From the NCBI GenBank assembly GCA_951640165.1, contig OX621234.1, positions 10,297,001 to 10,361,000 on the forward strand: DNA of 64,000 nucleotides. The letters run 5' to 3'. Under the pieces are notes generated by a model that was given only the letters and a program-made list of their open reading frames with translations, did no database searches and was not told the DNA's origin. Source of the stretch: Pseudoips prasinana. Taxonomy: Eukaryota > Arthropoda > Insecta > Lepidoptera > Nolidae. Positions within the stretch are counted from its first letter, which is position 1. The number at the start of each line of letters is the position of its first letter. Position numbers and translations under genes: made by a program. Shown piece after piece: positions 22,915 to 34,546 of the stretch.

Positions 22915-23830
22915 TGTGCGCAACGCACCTCCTTGTATATATAAACTTATTATATTTTTTGTAATTTTGACGTTTTGTAATAGTCGTGTTATGTTATGTG
23001 AGTTGGCTATGTGAAGAGAAAATATTATATCATATTATATCTGAACCAGCTCTTTTTATAATTACCAGTCCCAGTCCTTGTCAACTGATTGGGCGTTAAT
23101 GAGTCTCCGCCTCTTCATAGCACGCCGAGGAACACCGTCGGAAATCTGGTCGGATAACGGGACCGCATTTGTCGGAGCCAACAGAGAACTCCGATCTCTT
23201 TAAGGAGATGCCACATTTCAGTATGCCGCGAAAGAAAAGATTAGCTGGCGCTTTATTCCACCATCAGCTCCATTCATGGGTGGTTCCTGGGAGCGGCTTG
23301 TACGAAACCTCAAGACCGTGCTACGAACGATACTCACAGAACGCGTGCCAACCGACAAAGTTCTACGTACCTTTCTGGACGTACTACGTACGGAAGCGGA
23401 GGCGCTTGTGAATTCTCGTCCGCTAACGCACGTTTCTGTAGAGCCTGGCAGCCAAGAGACGTTAACACCAAACCACTTTCGTCTTGCGGATTCATCAGGA
23501 AGTCCTATCACGGCCACGCTTACAGACTCCGATTTGGTATCCCGAAGTGGCTCCGAGAAATCAGCGAGGTGAAGTCCCGAACCTTGCGGTTGGTGGCTTG
23601 GTGCTGGTGGCCGACAACAATCTACTGATAGGAGTTTGGTCGCGTGGTATAATATCGGCAACACTCAAGGGCCCCGATGGAATTATCAGGGTAGCCGACG
23701 TTAGTACATCAGCGGGCACCCTACGGCGGCCTCTTCGAAAACTAGTGAAACTGAGGGTTTGACTTAAAGGGGAGTAAATGTGCGCAACGCATCTCCTTGT
23801 ATCTTTATAACCAATTCTGTTGTCTCAATC
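22915..23830 (+). mobile_element. BEL/Pao LTR retrotransposon, internally deleted
   Basis: TGTGCGCAACGCA(C/T)CTCCTT occurs at 22915 and again at 23779. The second is preceded by a purine-rich tract (AAAGGGGAGTAAA), as expected just before a 3' LTR, so these are the starts of the two LTRs. Between them only the integrase tail remains; gag, protease, RT and RNase H are gone. The 3' LTR cannot be followed with confidence beyond about 23830, and its exact end is not visible. Confidence 0.75.
23080..23762 (+). pseudogene. BEL/Pao integrase remnant
   Basis: Integrase inserts retrotransposon DNA into chromosomes. From about 23080 the sequence reads ALMSLRLFIARRGTPSEIWS followed by DNGTAFVGANREL (catalytic Asp region). 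After a frame change near 23200 comes the FIPPSAPFMGGSWERLV block (catalytic Glu region), then VNSRPLTHVSVEP and LTPNHFRL. A further frame change near 23560 leads to GGLVLVADNNL and VRVADV-like residues ending LRRPLRKLVKL at 23762, which is the C-terminal BEL/Pao pattern. At least two frameshifts make it non-functional. The minus-strand frame at 23218-23664 is a shadow. Confidence 0.8.
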
Positions 23831-23899
23831 GTTTGATTACATCAGACATTTCTCCACGATCTTAACTATTCCGGTTAGATTAAGGTTTTTTGTCCTCTC

Positions 23900-24015
23900 C
23901 ATCTGTTGGCCAGATATTTATACAAAATTTCATGCGAATCGCTCCAGCCGTTTCGGAGATGTTTGGTCGCAAACACCGTGACACGATAACTCTATATATT
24001 TGATGTAATCTATAA
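23900..24015 (+). repeat. RTE/SINE-like 3'-end remnant
   Basis: AAATTTCATGCGAATCGCTC, CAGCCGTTTCGGAGATG and ACACCGTGACACGATAA followed by TATATATTTGAT are characteristic of insect RTE-related tails. Confidence 0.55.
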
Positions 24016-24518
24016 ATATCGTGTGTTTTCTGGCATAAACAACATAATAACAGGACTTGGTTAGTCTAGGAGGCTTTCATTGCTTCTGCAGACAATGAAC
24101 ATCCTGTGTGTGTGTGTGTCCCAAAAACGACTTCTTTAAGGGAGACACCCATATAGTCATGTAGCAGCGCTACCTATGTATCACCATTACCAATTAAATA
24201 AGTCACTACAAGTGTGATGACTATAGTCAATCATAACAAATATTAACATTATGAAAATATTTTGGATACGCCCATGTCCAGCTGTGGAAAACATTAATAT
24301 TACAACTTTATGCTAACCGTACAATTTTAAATACAAAATATCGTAACAAATAAAATAACTCTCATTAGACATAGGAGCCCAGCACACCAAGTATTTATTC
24401 AAATCTCTCTTGTCTGAAATGATTTCATTCGATTGATATGTACTGTGTTGGATCTATTCCGTCCAGGCTTTCGCACCACATAAGTGACATCACTTACGCG
24501 TCTAACCACCATCCATCC

Positions 24519-24778
24519 ACGGTCACCGTAGCCTAGTTGGTAGTGCTCCTGCCAACGAAGCTGGTGGTCCTGGGTTCAAATCCCAGTAAGTGCAAATATT
24601 TGTGTGATGAGCACGAATATTTGTGTCTGAGTCATGGATGTTTTCTATGTATTTTAAGTATTTATCTATCTATATAAGTATGTATATCGTCGCCTGGTAC
24701 CCATAGTACAAGCTTTGCTTAGTTTGGGGCTAGGATGATCTGTGTGACATTGTCCCTAGATATTATTATTATTATTAT
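24519..24778 (+). mobile_element. tRNA-derived SINE (family beta), full length
   Basis: It has a head with A box TAGCCTAGTTGGTAGTGCTC and B box GGGTTCAAATCCCAG, a body containing GATGAGCACGAATATTTG and GTACAAGCTTTGCTTAGTTT, and a TTA tail. The copy at 60952-61207 is near-identical by eye, so the family is recent. RNA polymerase III transcription from the internal boxes is expected. Confidence 0.9.
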
Positions 24779-24812
24779 ATATTATCCATGGTCCTATAAA
24801 TATACGTTGTAG

Positions 24813-25460
24813 TTAATTCCTACCAGAAAATCGTCCCGAAGTGTGTAATAGAACCAAATCTCCCGGCCGGAACTCGCGCCTTGTTCTCCTGTCGTGGTTG
24901 ACCTTTTTCTTCTTCTGTACCTGAGATACGAGTATGTTATATACCGCTTGTGCGGTTAAATTGCCTAACGCAGTTACCTTCTCATCACTAACTCGATGCT
25001 CCTTTCTGCCGTAAATTCTGCCATTAATTACTGGCGAAGAATTATTATTTATTATTAAATTATTACCCGTACAAATCTTGTCCAAATTTAGATGACGTTT
25101 GACATGACTGTCAGAATTATTTTCAAAACAATTATAAACTCTTTGATCTTGACAAAAATAGACCACTTCCGTGCCATTGACTATTCTACTCTTGGCAAAA
25201 TCAACGACGACTGTATTCTTATACAAAAAATCTCGTCCTAAAATGATCTGACATGCAAGACCTTCTACGATATAAATATTAGTATAAAATTCCTTACTGT
25301 TAAAATTAAAACTAAATCTATCTACTCCCGTCGTATTGATCGTCCTACCTTCAACACCTTGTATAGAGCCGACGGCAGTTCCTATCGAACCTACACCTAA
25401 CCTACGCGCCATCGTTCCCGACATGCATGATATCTCAGCTCCTGTGTCTATGAGAGCTGG
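24813..25460 (-). pseudogene. Ty3/gypsy protease fused to integrase tail
   Basis: On the minus strand the aspartic protease site ALIDTGAEISCMSG starts near 25456, just after a stop codon. GRTINTTGVDRFSFNFN and the C-terminal QIILGRDFLYKNTVVVDF follow. After about residue 75 of the 203-codon frame the sequence becomes low-complexity and ends in RRTRREFRPGDLVLLHTSGR, which resembles the C-terminal domain of a gypsy integrase. RT, RNase H and the integrase core are absent, so a large in-frame deletion joined protease to the integrase tail. The protease part is a confident call; the integrase tail is less so. Confidence 0.7.
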
Positions 25461-25579
25461 AAATTAAATATTTTTACCCATAACCCTAATGTATGGCATA
25501 TTATTTCTAAAACTATTAAAAAAATTAAATACTTCCTTTGTTTGAGTGCCATTTTCCAACGTCGGCGCGTTCTGGGAAC

Positions 25580-26065
25580 TCAAATACCTTCATTATGTGG
25601 TTTTAAATCTTCGATATTGTAAATCTGTTTCTTATCTTCTATTATTGTAGTCGCTAATTTGTGCTTGTAAAATGGTGTTGAGGATTTAGTAAACTTTATA
25701 ACAAATTTTCTTTCTTCTTTGATTTCGACCTTGGATGCAATTTCTTGTAACCTGTAAAAATATTCTAATATGTCTTCATCGTAGTTCTGTCTCGTCATAT
25801 AAAATTCTTCTGTATAGTCAATGGTCGCTGGAAATTCCTCTAGAAAAGACTTTTCAATGTCGGCAAATTCTGTTGTCGTATCTTCTATTATATTGTAGAA
25901 CGACAAAGCTGGTCCTTGTAGAAAAGATGGGATGATCGCTACTTTTTCTTCATCTGATAATCTTTTAACAACAGCAAATCTTCTAAATTGTTTGAAAACT
26001 CCTTCGCATCTTGTTCCAAACCATTAAATAATTGTATATTCATATTTATCAATTCCATGTTTGTT
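25580..26065 (-). pseudogene. Ty3/gypsy gag (capsid) remnant
   Basis: Capsid protein of the same element, upstream of the protease on the minus strand. The likely start is the ATG near 26060 (MELINMNIQLFNGLEQDA), followed by a frameshift. The next frame holds RLSDEEKVAIIPSFLQGPAL, then SFYNIIEDTTTEFADIEKSF, an EEFP block and YFYRLQEIASKV, which is the usual gag capsid pattern. It ends at a stop near 25580. About 100 bp of frame-shifted sequence separates it from the protease; no zinc knuckle is seen. Confidence 0.7.
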
Positions 26066-26079
26066 TATTCTTCTTAGTT

Positions 26080-26745
26080 TTCTTGTATAATCTCGTTTAG
26101 TCTCCCATTTGAAAACTTCAAAATATTTTCTATTAACCAAAGGCGCCTACACCATGTAGAAGACTCGCAGCAGCAAGAGGTACTCTGTAACGGGATCTAG
26201 GGGGAGACCTTCACAATGATAACACACGTACTAAACACCAATCACTTATTTTATTGAAAAAATAATAAAACTAGATTTCACAATGTATTCTTTAGCACTC
26301 CATTTTAATTCTTGACAAACATCACTCCAACGTAAAATTATACTTTTTATTTAATTCGAATTCTATTCTAACTTTAAAAGCTATTTTAATAAAATGACCA
26401 GAGTTAGCAATCTTCTCAAAAGAGTTTTATTCTATAGGAGGAATATCATTACAGTACTCTGGAGAACGCTGCTGCCAGTTCTCTGGTATATTCCCTCAGG
26501 ACGACTTCTACGTCTCTCCACGGGATGAGAGGGGTTGATGATATTCTTTGTGGCCTTCAGCCACACAGCCATAAATTTCCGCCTTTGTAGTTTTGTGGAA
26601 TAAGTTTCAATAAAATAAAATAAAAATAAATATACCGTCCCACGGGTGTCGTAAAAAGTGACTATAGGATACACCAGGTAGTAAGCAGCAGCGCCTCCTG
26701 TATACAAATAAACACCAATCTGCGGTCGCCAACTCTATGTGAGTG
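26080..26745 (-). other. Probable 5' leader/LTR region of the gypsy remnant
   Basis: This lies directly upstream of gag on the minus strand. A GGCGCC motif near 26142 could belong to a primer-binding site. A 91-codon minus-strand frame (26432-26707, with FMAVWLKATKNIINPSHPVE) is open but unrecognised. No second LTR was found beyond 24813, so LTR borders cannot be fixed. Confidence 0.3.
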
Positions 26746-28080
26746 TAAGCACAGTGAGTGAGGCAAATAAGAATATATTTAATTTTTCGTTTTGGCAGAA
26801 AATATTAGTCTTTACAATGACACTTACAATGAGTAAATCTGAAAATTTCAATATTACACGTTTAGTAAGTTACGTGACGATCACCTTTACTTATTACTTA
26901 AATTGTTACTAATCTCATAACTTTATCTTAAGATTAAATATTAAAACTATGAGGTAGGGTTATATTAACTTAAATTTCTATAGATATAATGTTACTATCC
27001 AGTACATTTGTGTAGTTTATTGCAATGTATGTATTCAATATTATTACCTATAACTATAGTTATTTGTTTCTATAGGTTCTTAATATTGTAGACGTTTCTT
27101 CTTTGTAATTAAATATATTTTCTTATCCTTCTTACACCTTTTTAAGTTTAAAGTTCAAAAGTTGGCCTAAAGTAATTTGTTAGAGTTGATTTGGGCGGTA
27201 CAATATTGTAGGATTATAGTCTGAAGAGAACCACGCCTCATTTGCGACATAAGTACTAGGAAATTATGAAAATGTAGAAGATAAGGATGAGTTGAATTGG
27301 GCGGCAGGCTAGGGCGGGACCATAGTCTAAAGATGACCACGCCTCATGTATGGCAATAGTACTAGGAAACTCTGGTAGTGTACTAAATTTCTATTAACTG
27401 TTCGATAATACTCCACAGCGACATCAGTCACTAACCAGTAACTAGTCCAGTACAGTTACCACTTTGGTTGGTTTCGGCTTTCCTGGAGAAATCCAAACAG
27501 TAGATTGATGCTTAAGCCAAGGTTGCATCGAGGCTCGACGGTATAAATTTTACTATGTGTGTCCCATATTGGGTAGCAATTTTCTACTAAATCATCACTC
27601 CAAAACTTATAACATGAGTAACCAACTTATTGGTATTATTACAAGATGGGTACTTATTAGTCCACTATATTGGAATGCTAAATGATACTAAATATTTTAG
27701 CATCGCAATATCGAGGGCTAAATGGACAATTTCGGTTATACGTGGTCATAAGTATAACAATAATTACATAAAATAAATATATCTATAAAATTAGTATATA
27801 TTAGAAATTCATTTATTAAGTCGCTTTATTAAGTCAGGTAGACCATAGATCAGCTCGACTCTGTACGTGTTTAAATATTGGCAAGACAAATAACGATTTA
27901 CTAAGCTTATTATATTCATATTAATAGTAGATAACGATTCAACCTGCCCGAAACCGTTACCGTTGCCTATAGATGTTTAATATTATACCTGTACTGCATC
28001 TGAAATAAAGTATAAATCTTGGCCATGACACTTAGGATTTGCATGATGTTTTTGGTCTCCCATCTTTCAATAAATCATAT
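26746..28080. other. Non-coding stretch with one tandem duplication
   Basis: Two diverged direct units at 27188-27268 and 27292-27372 share GGGCGG, AACCACGCCTCAT / GACCACGCCTCAT and AGTACTAGGAAA. No gene recognised. Confidence 0.5.
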
Positions 28081-28084
28081 TGCT

Positions 28085-28215
28085 TACGCATGTAATCTAT
28101 TATCATCATCATGTCAGCCAAAGTACGCCCACGGCTGGACAAAAGCCTCCCCAAAGAATGAGGAGATATGCCATAATCACCACGCTTGGCTGACGGGTTG
28201 GCGATCGCAGTTTGA
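28085..28215 (+). repeat. RTE-like 3' fragment
   Basis: ATCATCATCATGTCAGCCAA, GGCTGGACAAAAGCCTCCCC and CACGCTTGGCTGACGGGTTG match the usual 3' region of lepidopteran RTE-type elements, 5'-truncated. Confidence 0.65.
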
Positions 28216-31200
28216 TGTTCATAGTTCACAGAAAACCGCTGCATTATACATATTGAAAACTTACTAGATATCCCCTCAAAGAACTTTTATGCTTTGATTT
28301 TAAATATAACCACTCAAAGGCGAACGGCAGGTTTATATATATACAATGTGGATCTGGAACTACGACATTAAATTAAAACCAGCACAGTACTAGTCCATCA
28401 AAACATTTTAAGACACGAAGATTAGTAGTTAATGAAAAACTTAATCATCGCAATTTTCAAACAAAACAACAATTGTATATATATATATACGAAATTTTAC
28501 TAGCGGTACAAAAGTCCCATATGTTATAGAATTATTATAGAAATTTATTTCTTGGATTTTTAGAACTTGGGATATAAAAGTTATAGCCAGTTTTATTTTA
28601 AGGTTACGTTTGGTAATCTGTGGGTCAACCCCATGACCGTGGCGTACATTGCATTTCGAAAATCAGTCTTACTGCCTAGGTAATAAAGATGCTGTAAATA
28701 TCAAAATGTGTCTACTGATGTGGCAATGAAATGCTAATGTTAACTAGTGTACCAATGAATATTGTTACATATTATATTTATATAAACATTGTTATGGTGA
28801 TAAAGTAAATTTTGTTGCTCTTTTTGTAGTTTTTTACATGGATTTATTCCGAACCTACCCCGATTTATATGTAATGTTGTTCCCTTTTATAAATAATTAA
28901 TTATAATTTCGACATTTGTATTATTTTACACATGGCAATTTCTGTATACGTAACTGCGTTTAGTTTACGATTTTATTACGTTTATTTATAGCAAATAATT
29001 GAAGTATTCTTATTGATTTTATTAATTAATCCCACGTTCAAAAAATATTATACTTACATTAAAATCAATACCTTAGTTGTTTTAACAAGTGGTACAAATT
29101 ATATCTGAACAACAAAGGAAGTATGCGATACGGATTCTGCCATTTTCTTTGAAGTCTTTTCAATGAAAATAGTAGTTAACAATAATACGCAGAGATAATC
29201 TTTCGAAAATTGTATGTCGAGTTAGACACAAGCTGGTCTCAGTTACGCGGAGTACTGGGAGAGCATAATATCATAGCAGTTACTACAATACCCAACTCAA
29301 AGTATTCCATAAATACTTTTGCAGGTAAAATTTATTGTTAAACATTTAATATTTGATTCGCCTGATATTAACAAGACAACAATAAAAATTTACTGGTTCC
29401 ACGTTGGGCGCCAATTACACTTGTTAACAAAAATACTCGTAATAATATTTCAGGTAGTTACCAACGTTACATGGCAGCAGTGTTTTGTAGCCTTAAAGGT
29501 CAGGCATAACAATGGTTATGAGTTTAAATATGTGTTTATTAAAGCCTCGTTGTTATAAAATACTATGGTAAACGTGCATTCCTAGGAACAGGTAGTTTAT
29601 AAGAAATTGATTTAATTTACGGTAGAGTTAGTCACTGTTGCTTCGTAATGCCAATTTCGGAAAACAATATCGTCATCTATTAGATGATCCATAAATATTC
29701 TTAATACGTATTTCTCTTACGCCCCGGGAAATAATAACTCTTCATAAATCGTTTGCTCCGGGTCTTAAGTCAGCAAAATAACATTACTTGTGGTTTTACA
29801 CTGTTGTGCTTAGTGAAAATATAAGGGCTATATTAAAATATATTATACACTTACAACTTATTTGTTTCATACTGTGAAGTTTCACATCGTAATAATGCAG
29901 CTTATTAGAATATATCTAGTTAAGTCCCAATCACACAAACAGTAGTAACATCCCACCCTACTACGTGATGAATTTCCAAGAATTATTGTAGATAACACTG
30001 GTTAAGTTTCAACCGTCAGATGCAAATCTTAGAAATCATGAATATTGACACAGAACTCTTATAAATAATTTTGAAACATATTCAGACTATCAATACAATT
30101 CAGTTTTAAGTAATAATTTTCCACTACTATGTAATTCTATGTTATAAATTACCTCAAAACCGTCGATAATACCAGCTTACTGAGATATCTGCGTTACGCA
30201 ACTCTATGGGATATACCGAAGTCCAATTAGAGAACGTTTGATATTGAAGTGAAATCTATTGCTTTAAGCCTTAATTTTGCATGACACTGTCAAGGTACTT
30301 AAAATATTGCTTATTATCACGTATTTCCATTTTGCCTCTACACGTTTATATGATCCTGGTATTATCATTTCGACATCGTTCGATCGTTGCCAATTTCACC
30401 AAAGAAAAGCTTGGGAGTTGATTGAACTTTTAGTAGGTTTTGCAGTGGGACAATTCGTTTTTATAGGCAGTATTGATATGGTGCGGGTACCAAAACCGTT
30501 ACTAAACGCTGTCAAAACTCCTACAGTTACTACTACCTTTTGTTAAAACTCATTCAAATAATGTATAATCAATACTATTGAGATCGACCTATAAAAATTT
30601 AAGTTAACTTATACTCAACAACCAGTGGAAGATAGAAATTAAAATCTTTATTATAGTCGCTAAAGTACAAGTAAAACAACAAATTAAAAAGATAATTTCA
30701 TATGTTTTTAATTACATTAATTAGTTCTATATTCATAAAGATAATAGGAAAAGATTAAAAATCTTCAAATAACATACTAAATCTTTCAATATTTTGCTTC
30801 GGTAACAACATATTCATCAGTCATTCATCACATAACCTATCATAATGTAGCAATTAATACCTAAACTGAAATAAAAGTATCATTTAATTCTAAATGATTT
30901 ATAACATTTAGTTATTTCTTCGCTGATGTGGGATAAGTTACGTGTGTTCTTTTAATTCCTTCGCTGACGCTCAGGATTCTAATTTTTGAATCTTTCGCTT
31001 ACTCGGCCATCAAACTTTAGCACGCGGTTACAAAGCAGCTTGGCATTCTTGTATAACAAATATCTATTATACAAGCACAAGCGTTGTGAGTGAGACCTAA
31101 CCTAGGTCGAGACTGAAAGTACTACTTACTGTGCAGCCTCCGATGCGTTCGTACTGCAAATACTACGGAATAACTACTGTAGATTCATGTTATCCTAGTC

Positions 31201-32120
31201 CATCGAATGCAGAAAAGTGCCGCTGTGGAGCAAAGTGCAGCGCAACTAAAGTACCAAACGCTTGCAATGGTTGTGTGCAAGTGGATTTTACATAAAGGAG
31301 ACGGGGATTTCTGGGCATGACTGTAATAAGTTGAGATATGGTTTAAAAAAATTGTTATATTTTTCTATTTCAAACTGTAAAAAATTGACTCAGTTTACAA
31401 TCTGGAAAACGAGAAATCTCAAAATAAGTTTAAGTCACGAATTAGATTGGTTGTTGATTACTATAACCAATTTGATCATAATAATTATTAAATACATTAA
31501 CATAATGTCTACAGTAAAAAGTAAAATATCAATAAAATAAATAGAAATCATAACATCGGTTATCGTCCAAATCGATTTATTAGTTATTGGGAACTATAAT
31601 CGGTCACCAGTGAACGCAAAGTCACTCGTTTCTCGTATCGTTTAGTGCGTGTGTGATTTGAGTATTTTTTATTGTTTTGTTTATATATGCCTCGACAACT
31701 GCATTCTCTCTACGGAGTTCTGATATTGCATACCGTGTATGACTTTTGCTAACATACTGGACACGGATTACTATTAAATAGCAATCGCCCTTAAAAATTA
31801 GCTGTTTAGTATAGGTTGGTACATAACCTCTCTATTATGTACTAAATCTTTTATAACTCTGCTCACAGATTGAAAAAATCCAGGGAATTTTTAGTGATTG
31901 GCTGATAATTTATAGACCCATTAATTGACACCACTTTTATCTTTATACATCCAAGCCCAATATTGTATGAACACGTATCCGTCTGCTTTCAAAAGTTTAA
32001 TTGAATTTCATAACATGTGTGTCCTCTGCATATTATGTTTATATATTTTATATGAAGTTTAAAAAAGTAAGTTGACCTTTTCATAGATTATTATAAAGTT
32101 TATTACGTGTGTCTCTGTAC
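28216..32120. other. Long non-coding stretch with dispersed repeat copies
   Basis: No gene recognised. Minus-strand copies of the 8.5-kb repeat lie at about 30050-30410 (ACGTTTGATATTGAAGTGAA, CCTGGTATTATCAT). Segments at about 31140-31260 and 31290-31352 recur near 22770 and 40031. The frames at 29319-29558 and 30277-30546 have no family resemblance. Confidence 0.45.
30050..30410 (-). repeat. Minus-strand copy of the 8.5-kb dispersed repeat
   Basis: The reverse complement reads TTTCACTTCAATATCAAACG, AGAGTTGCGTAACGCA, TTTATAACATAGAATTACAT and TTATTACTTAAAACTG in the same order as 8662-8820. The GATAATACCAGGATCATATA motif is correctly placed in front. Confidence 0.7.
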
Positions 32121-32123
32121 CTA

Positions 32124-32262
32124 TATTCATCATCAACATCTAATCAGCCGAAAGACCTCCAATGCTGGAAAAAGGCCTCCCCCAAAGATCTCCACAATTG
32201 CCGGTCTTGCGCTATTCACATCCAGCGATTTCCAGCGACCCGCACAAGATCATCGGTACATC
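32124..32262 (+). repeat. RTE-like 3' fragment
   Basis: TTCATCATCAACATCTAATC, AGCCGAAAGACCTCCAATGC and AAAAGGCCTCCCCCAAAGAT are the hallmark of RTE-type 3' ends in Lepidoptera. It ends where the mariner fragment begins. Confidence 0.7.
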
Positions 32263-32277
32263 TTATAATCTTGGATT

Positions 32278-32546
32278 ATTCTTGGATTTTGCACCACGAT
32301 AATGCGCCTTCGCACAAGGCCATCATTGTGAACGAATTTTTGACCAAACACTCAACAAATACCATGCAGCAACCACCATATTCACCAGATATGGCTCCAG
32401 ATATGGCTTTTTTGATGAATGGATTATTCGTTGGCGTAAGTGTATCGTTTCTGAAGGAGCATACTTTGAAGGTGATAAAATAAATTTGGATGGATAGCAA
32501 ACATTTTGTATATTATTGATCTTTTCCCGGTACTTTCTTGACAGAG
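32278..32546 (+). pseudogene. Mariner 3' half (transposase end and terminal repeat)
   Basis: It begins inside the transposase at the second catalytic Asp block (WILHHDNAPSHKAIIVNEFL) and continues through PPYSPDMAP, with the third Asp. After an internal deletion of about 70 bp relative to the copy at 44095-45338 it ends with CGGTACTTTCTTGACAGAG, the 3' terminal repeat. The 5' half is missing here; a 5' half of the same family lies at 34547-35298 on the other strand. Confidence 0.8.
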
Positions 32547-33274
32547 TAGTAAATTATGTACTTTTAATTGTACTTTACATATTTATGAACGTAAATACTT
32601 TCAATGTTAAAGACTTATCGTAGGATGTTTTCAGTACATTATTTCTTATTAGTACATTATTAATGATGTCATCTAATTCACACTAGCACCTAAATAATGT
32701 ATAAAATATTGTTAGAACTAAGTAAATGTTAAATAACTACTCTGCACTTACTTATCTAGTCCTTAGGCACCGGCCGCCGGGAGTGGCGTCCAAAGCCCCA
32801 CCAGCTGCCGACCACCAATTCCAGGTACTTCAGGGTAGTACCTGGAATGGTAGTATAATTTATGATTGGACTAGTTGGGCTGCGTTTTCTTCATTTCCAC
32901 AAACTGGTCCCAAACATAAGAAGACGACTTTGCAAAACTTTGATCTATGACCAGGTACCATCTTATTATACCTACGATAAACAGAGAGGTACTTTCAATC
33001 GACGTTGACTCGAATCGTCTCGTGCATCCCGTTGTTTTCTCGTCCCCGGCTCTTAGAATTCGACATCAGACGTTTCAGATCTTCGCTTTTGATTTTCGAT
33101 TTCCGTTGTAGCTTGTACAAGCAATAGGAACCGCGTACGAAGTCGGGGGCAGAAGCTAGTAACTAAATAAACGGGGACCCAGCTGTCGTTCCATTGTTTG
33201 CGAGTAATGACGCAATATGTTTTACATAAAACAAATCTTTGTTCCCGTTTGGGGGTAATAATATCTTATTGTTT
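32547..33274. other. Non-coding stretch
   Basis: It contains a short palindrome (32819-32847) and a GC-richer patch at 33000-33190 that I cannot identify. Confidence 0.45.
32819..32847. repeat. 11-bp palindrome, 7-nt loop
   Basis: TTCCAGGTACT and its exact reverse complement; with one gap the arms extend to 14 bp. Confidence 0.75.
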
Positions 33275-33450
33275 GACAACTAACACACTGCCATCTGACC
33301 CCAAAATAGGCAGAGCTTATACCTACCATGGGAATCAGACAACTGATAACTATACTTATTAAATATATGTAAATATATTAAATATATGTAATTATATATA
33401 AATTACACTCAGACGCAGAACACAAATAATCATGCTCATCACACCAATCT
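33275..33450 (-). mobile_element. SINE (family beta), diverged
   Basis: The reverse complement of AATAGGCAGAGCTTATACCT and AATAATCATGCTCATCACAC matches the family body. A TA-rich expansion separates the two. The head is absent. Confidence 0.6.
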
Positions 33451-33644
33451 TAGTACTCAGTGTAACTAAATTCTAGACCAAGGCCAGTCAAAATAACAAT
33501 ACGTAAACACGTCTTAACAATAATCATCCTCCACAATAAAACATGCAAGCAGCACAAGCATGAAATTAACAGGACGTAGGAACAGATTATATATTTTTGT
33601 TGTTTTACGTTTTAAACAAGGGATATCTGAAAAATATTAACAGG

Positions 33645-33905
33645 AACATATGGGTGGCCTGAAGATTTTACATAGCCACTCTGGCTTTACTGCGCATGTC
33701 AGGGCGTAGTTATCAATATTTTGAAGCACTGAAAATTATTACTAGGACTACACGACTCGCTTGAAGCTCTTCGTTGCATGGGATTGAGTAGTAAAGCTTA
33801 GCAGGTACCACGTGGTCTGGGCGTACCCGCTAGGTGGTGAAAAAAGTATTAAGAGTACATATTCACAAAGGAGATCGAGAGTACATTGCGCATGTCAGGC
33901 TCACA
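33645..33905 (+). repeat. Dispersed repeat delta, copy 1
   Basis: TTTACTGCGCATGTCAGGGC, ACTAGGACTACACGACTCGC and GTCTGGGCGTACCCGCTAGG recur in order at 45475-45715 and, more diverged, at 49745-49925. The small overlapping frames here are not conserved between copies. Confidence 0.7.
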
Positions 33906-34171
33906 CCGAAAACGTTAAGGGAATTCAGTCAGTTAAGAGCTGTGTTGCGTTGCGCAGCGCAGCGAAACTTTTCTGTATTCGATGCACCAGGAAATCATGA
34001 AGCTAAAGAAGTTATTTTCTAATCTTTGCAGCGTAATATGGGTGCAATCGGAGCCTGCGCAGTAGTTAACACTCTCAATTTCGACCTTGGATAGGTTGCC
34101 TTAGAAAGGACCTTGTATACTCCCAGCTTTTCATGTTTCCTAGGAAAAAAATTGTGGCAGAGCTTTTTCCT

Positions 34172-34546
34172 AAATAATATTAAACAAAATTAAAAATTTT
34201 GAAAAAACCCACGACGGCGAAAATCTCATCAAAAAATGAAATAACTCAAAACCCCCGACTTAAGCCAATTATTATGTAACGAAATATTATAATAGACGTA
34301 AAAATTCTTTCTAAAAAGAGTTGATATCTCGCGAAATCGGTAATAGATATACTTAATTACCTAAACAATGGTTATCGATGTTTACAGTTTTTTCCTAACG
34401 TCTGTGTCTCGAAGATATACTTAAATGTAGCGATAATTATTTTACCATAATACATAACCGAGGGGTTTTGAGTTATTTTATTCTTTTTTGGCGAGATTTT
34501 TGCCGTCGTGGGTTTTTTTCAAAAATTTTAATTATGTTTAATTTTA
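34172..34546. mobile_element. Element with about 80-bp terminal inverted repeats
   Basis: The left arm (about 34177-34256) has CCCACGACGGCGAAAATCTC and ATAACTCAAAACCCC. The right arm (34462-34545) is the reverse complement with few differences. The 200-bp interior is non-coding. The right border touches mariner sequence at 34547, so it probably inserted in, or recombined with, that mariner copy. Confidence 0.75.

Noticed and set aside
23218..23664. 148-codon minus-strand frame
   Set aside because: Shadow of the plus-strand BEL/Pao integrase, which has clear family motifs.
24519..24600. Functional tRNA gene
   Set aside because: A and B boxes are present, but the sequence runs into a SINE body and recurs at 60952 with the same body. 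It is a tRNA-derived SINE head. The same holds for 15738, 49305 and 60930.
30277..30546. Small hydrophobic secreted protein gene
   Set aside because: It lies in a dispersed non-coding repeat, and the start and remaining frame are not kept in the other copies.
33812..34022. Two overlapping small plus-strand frames
   Set aside because: They fall in repeat delta and are not conserved at 45.5 kb.
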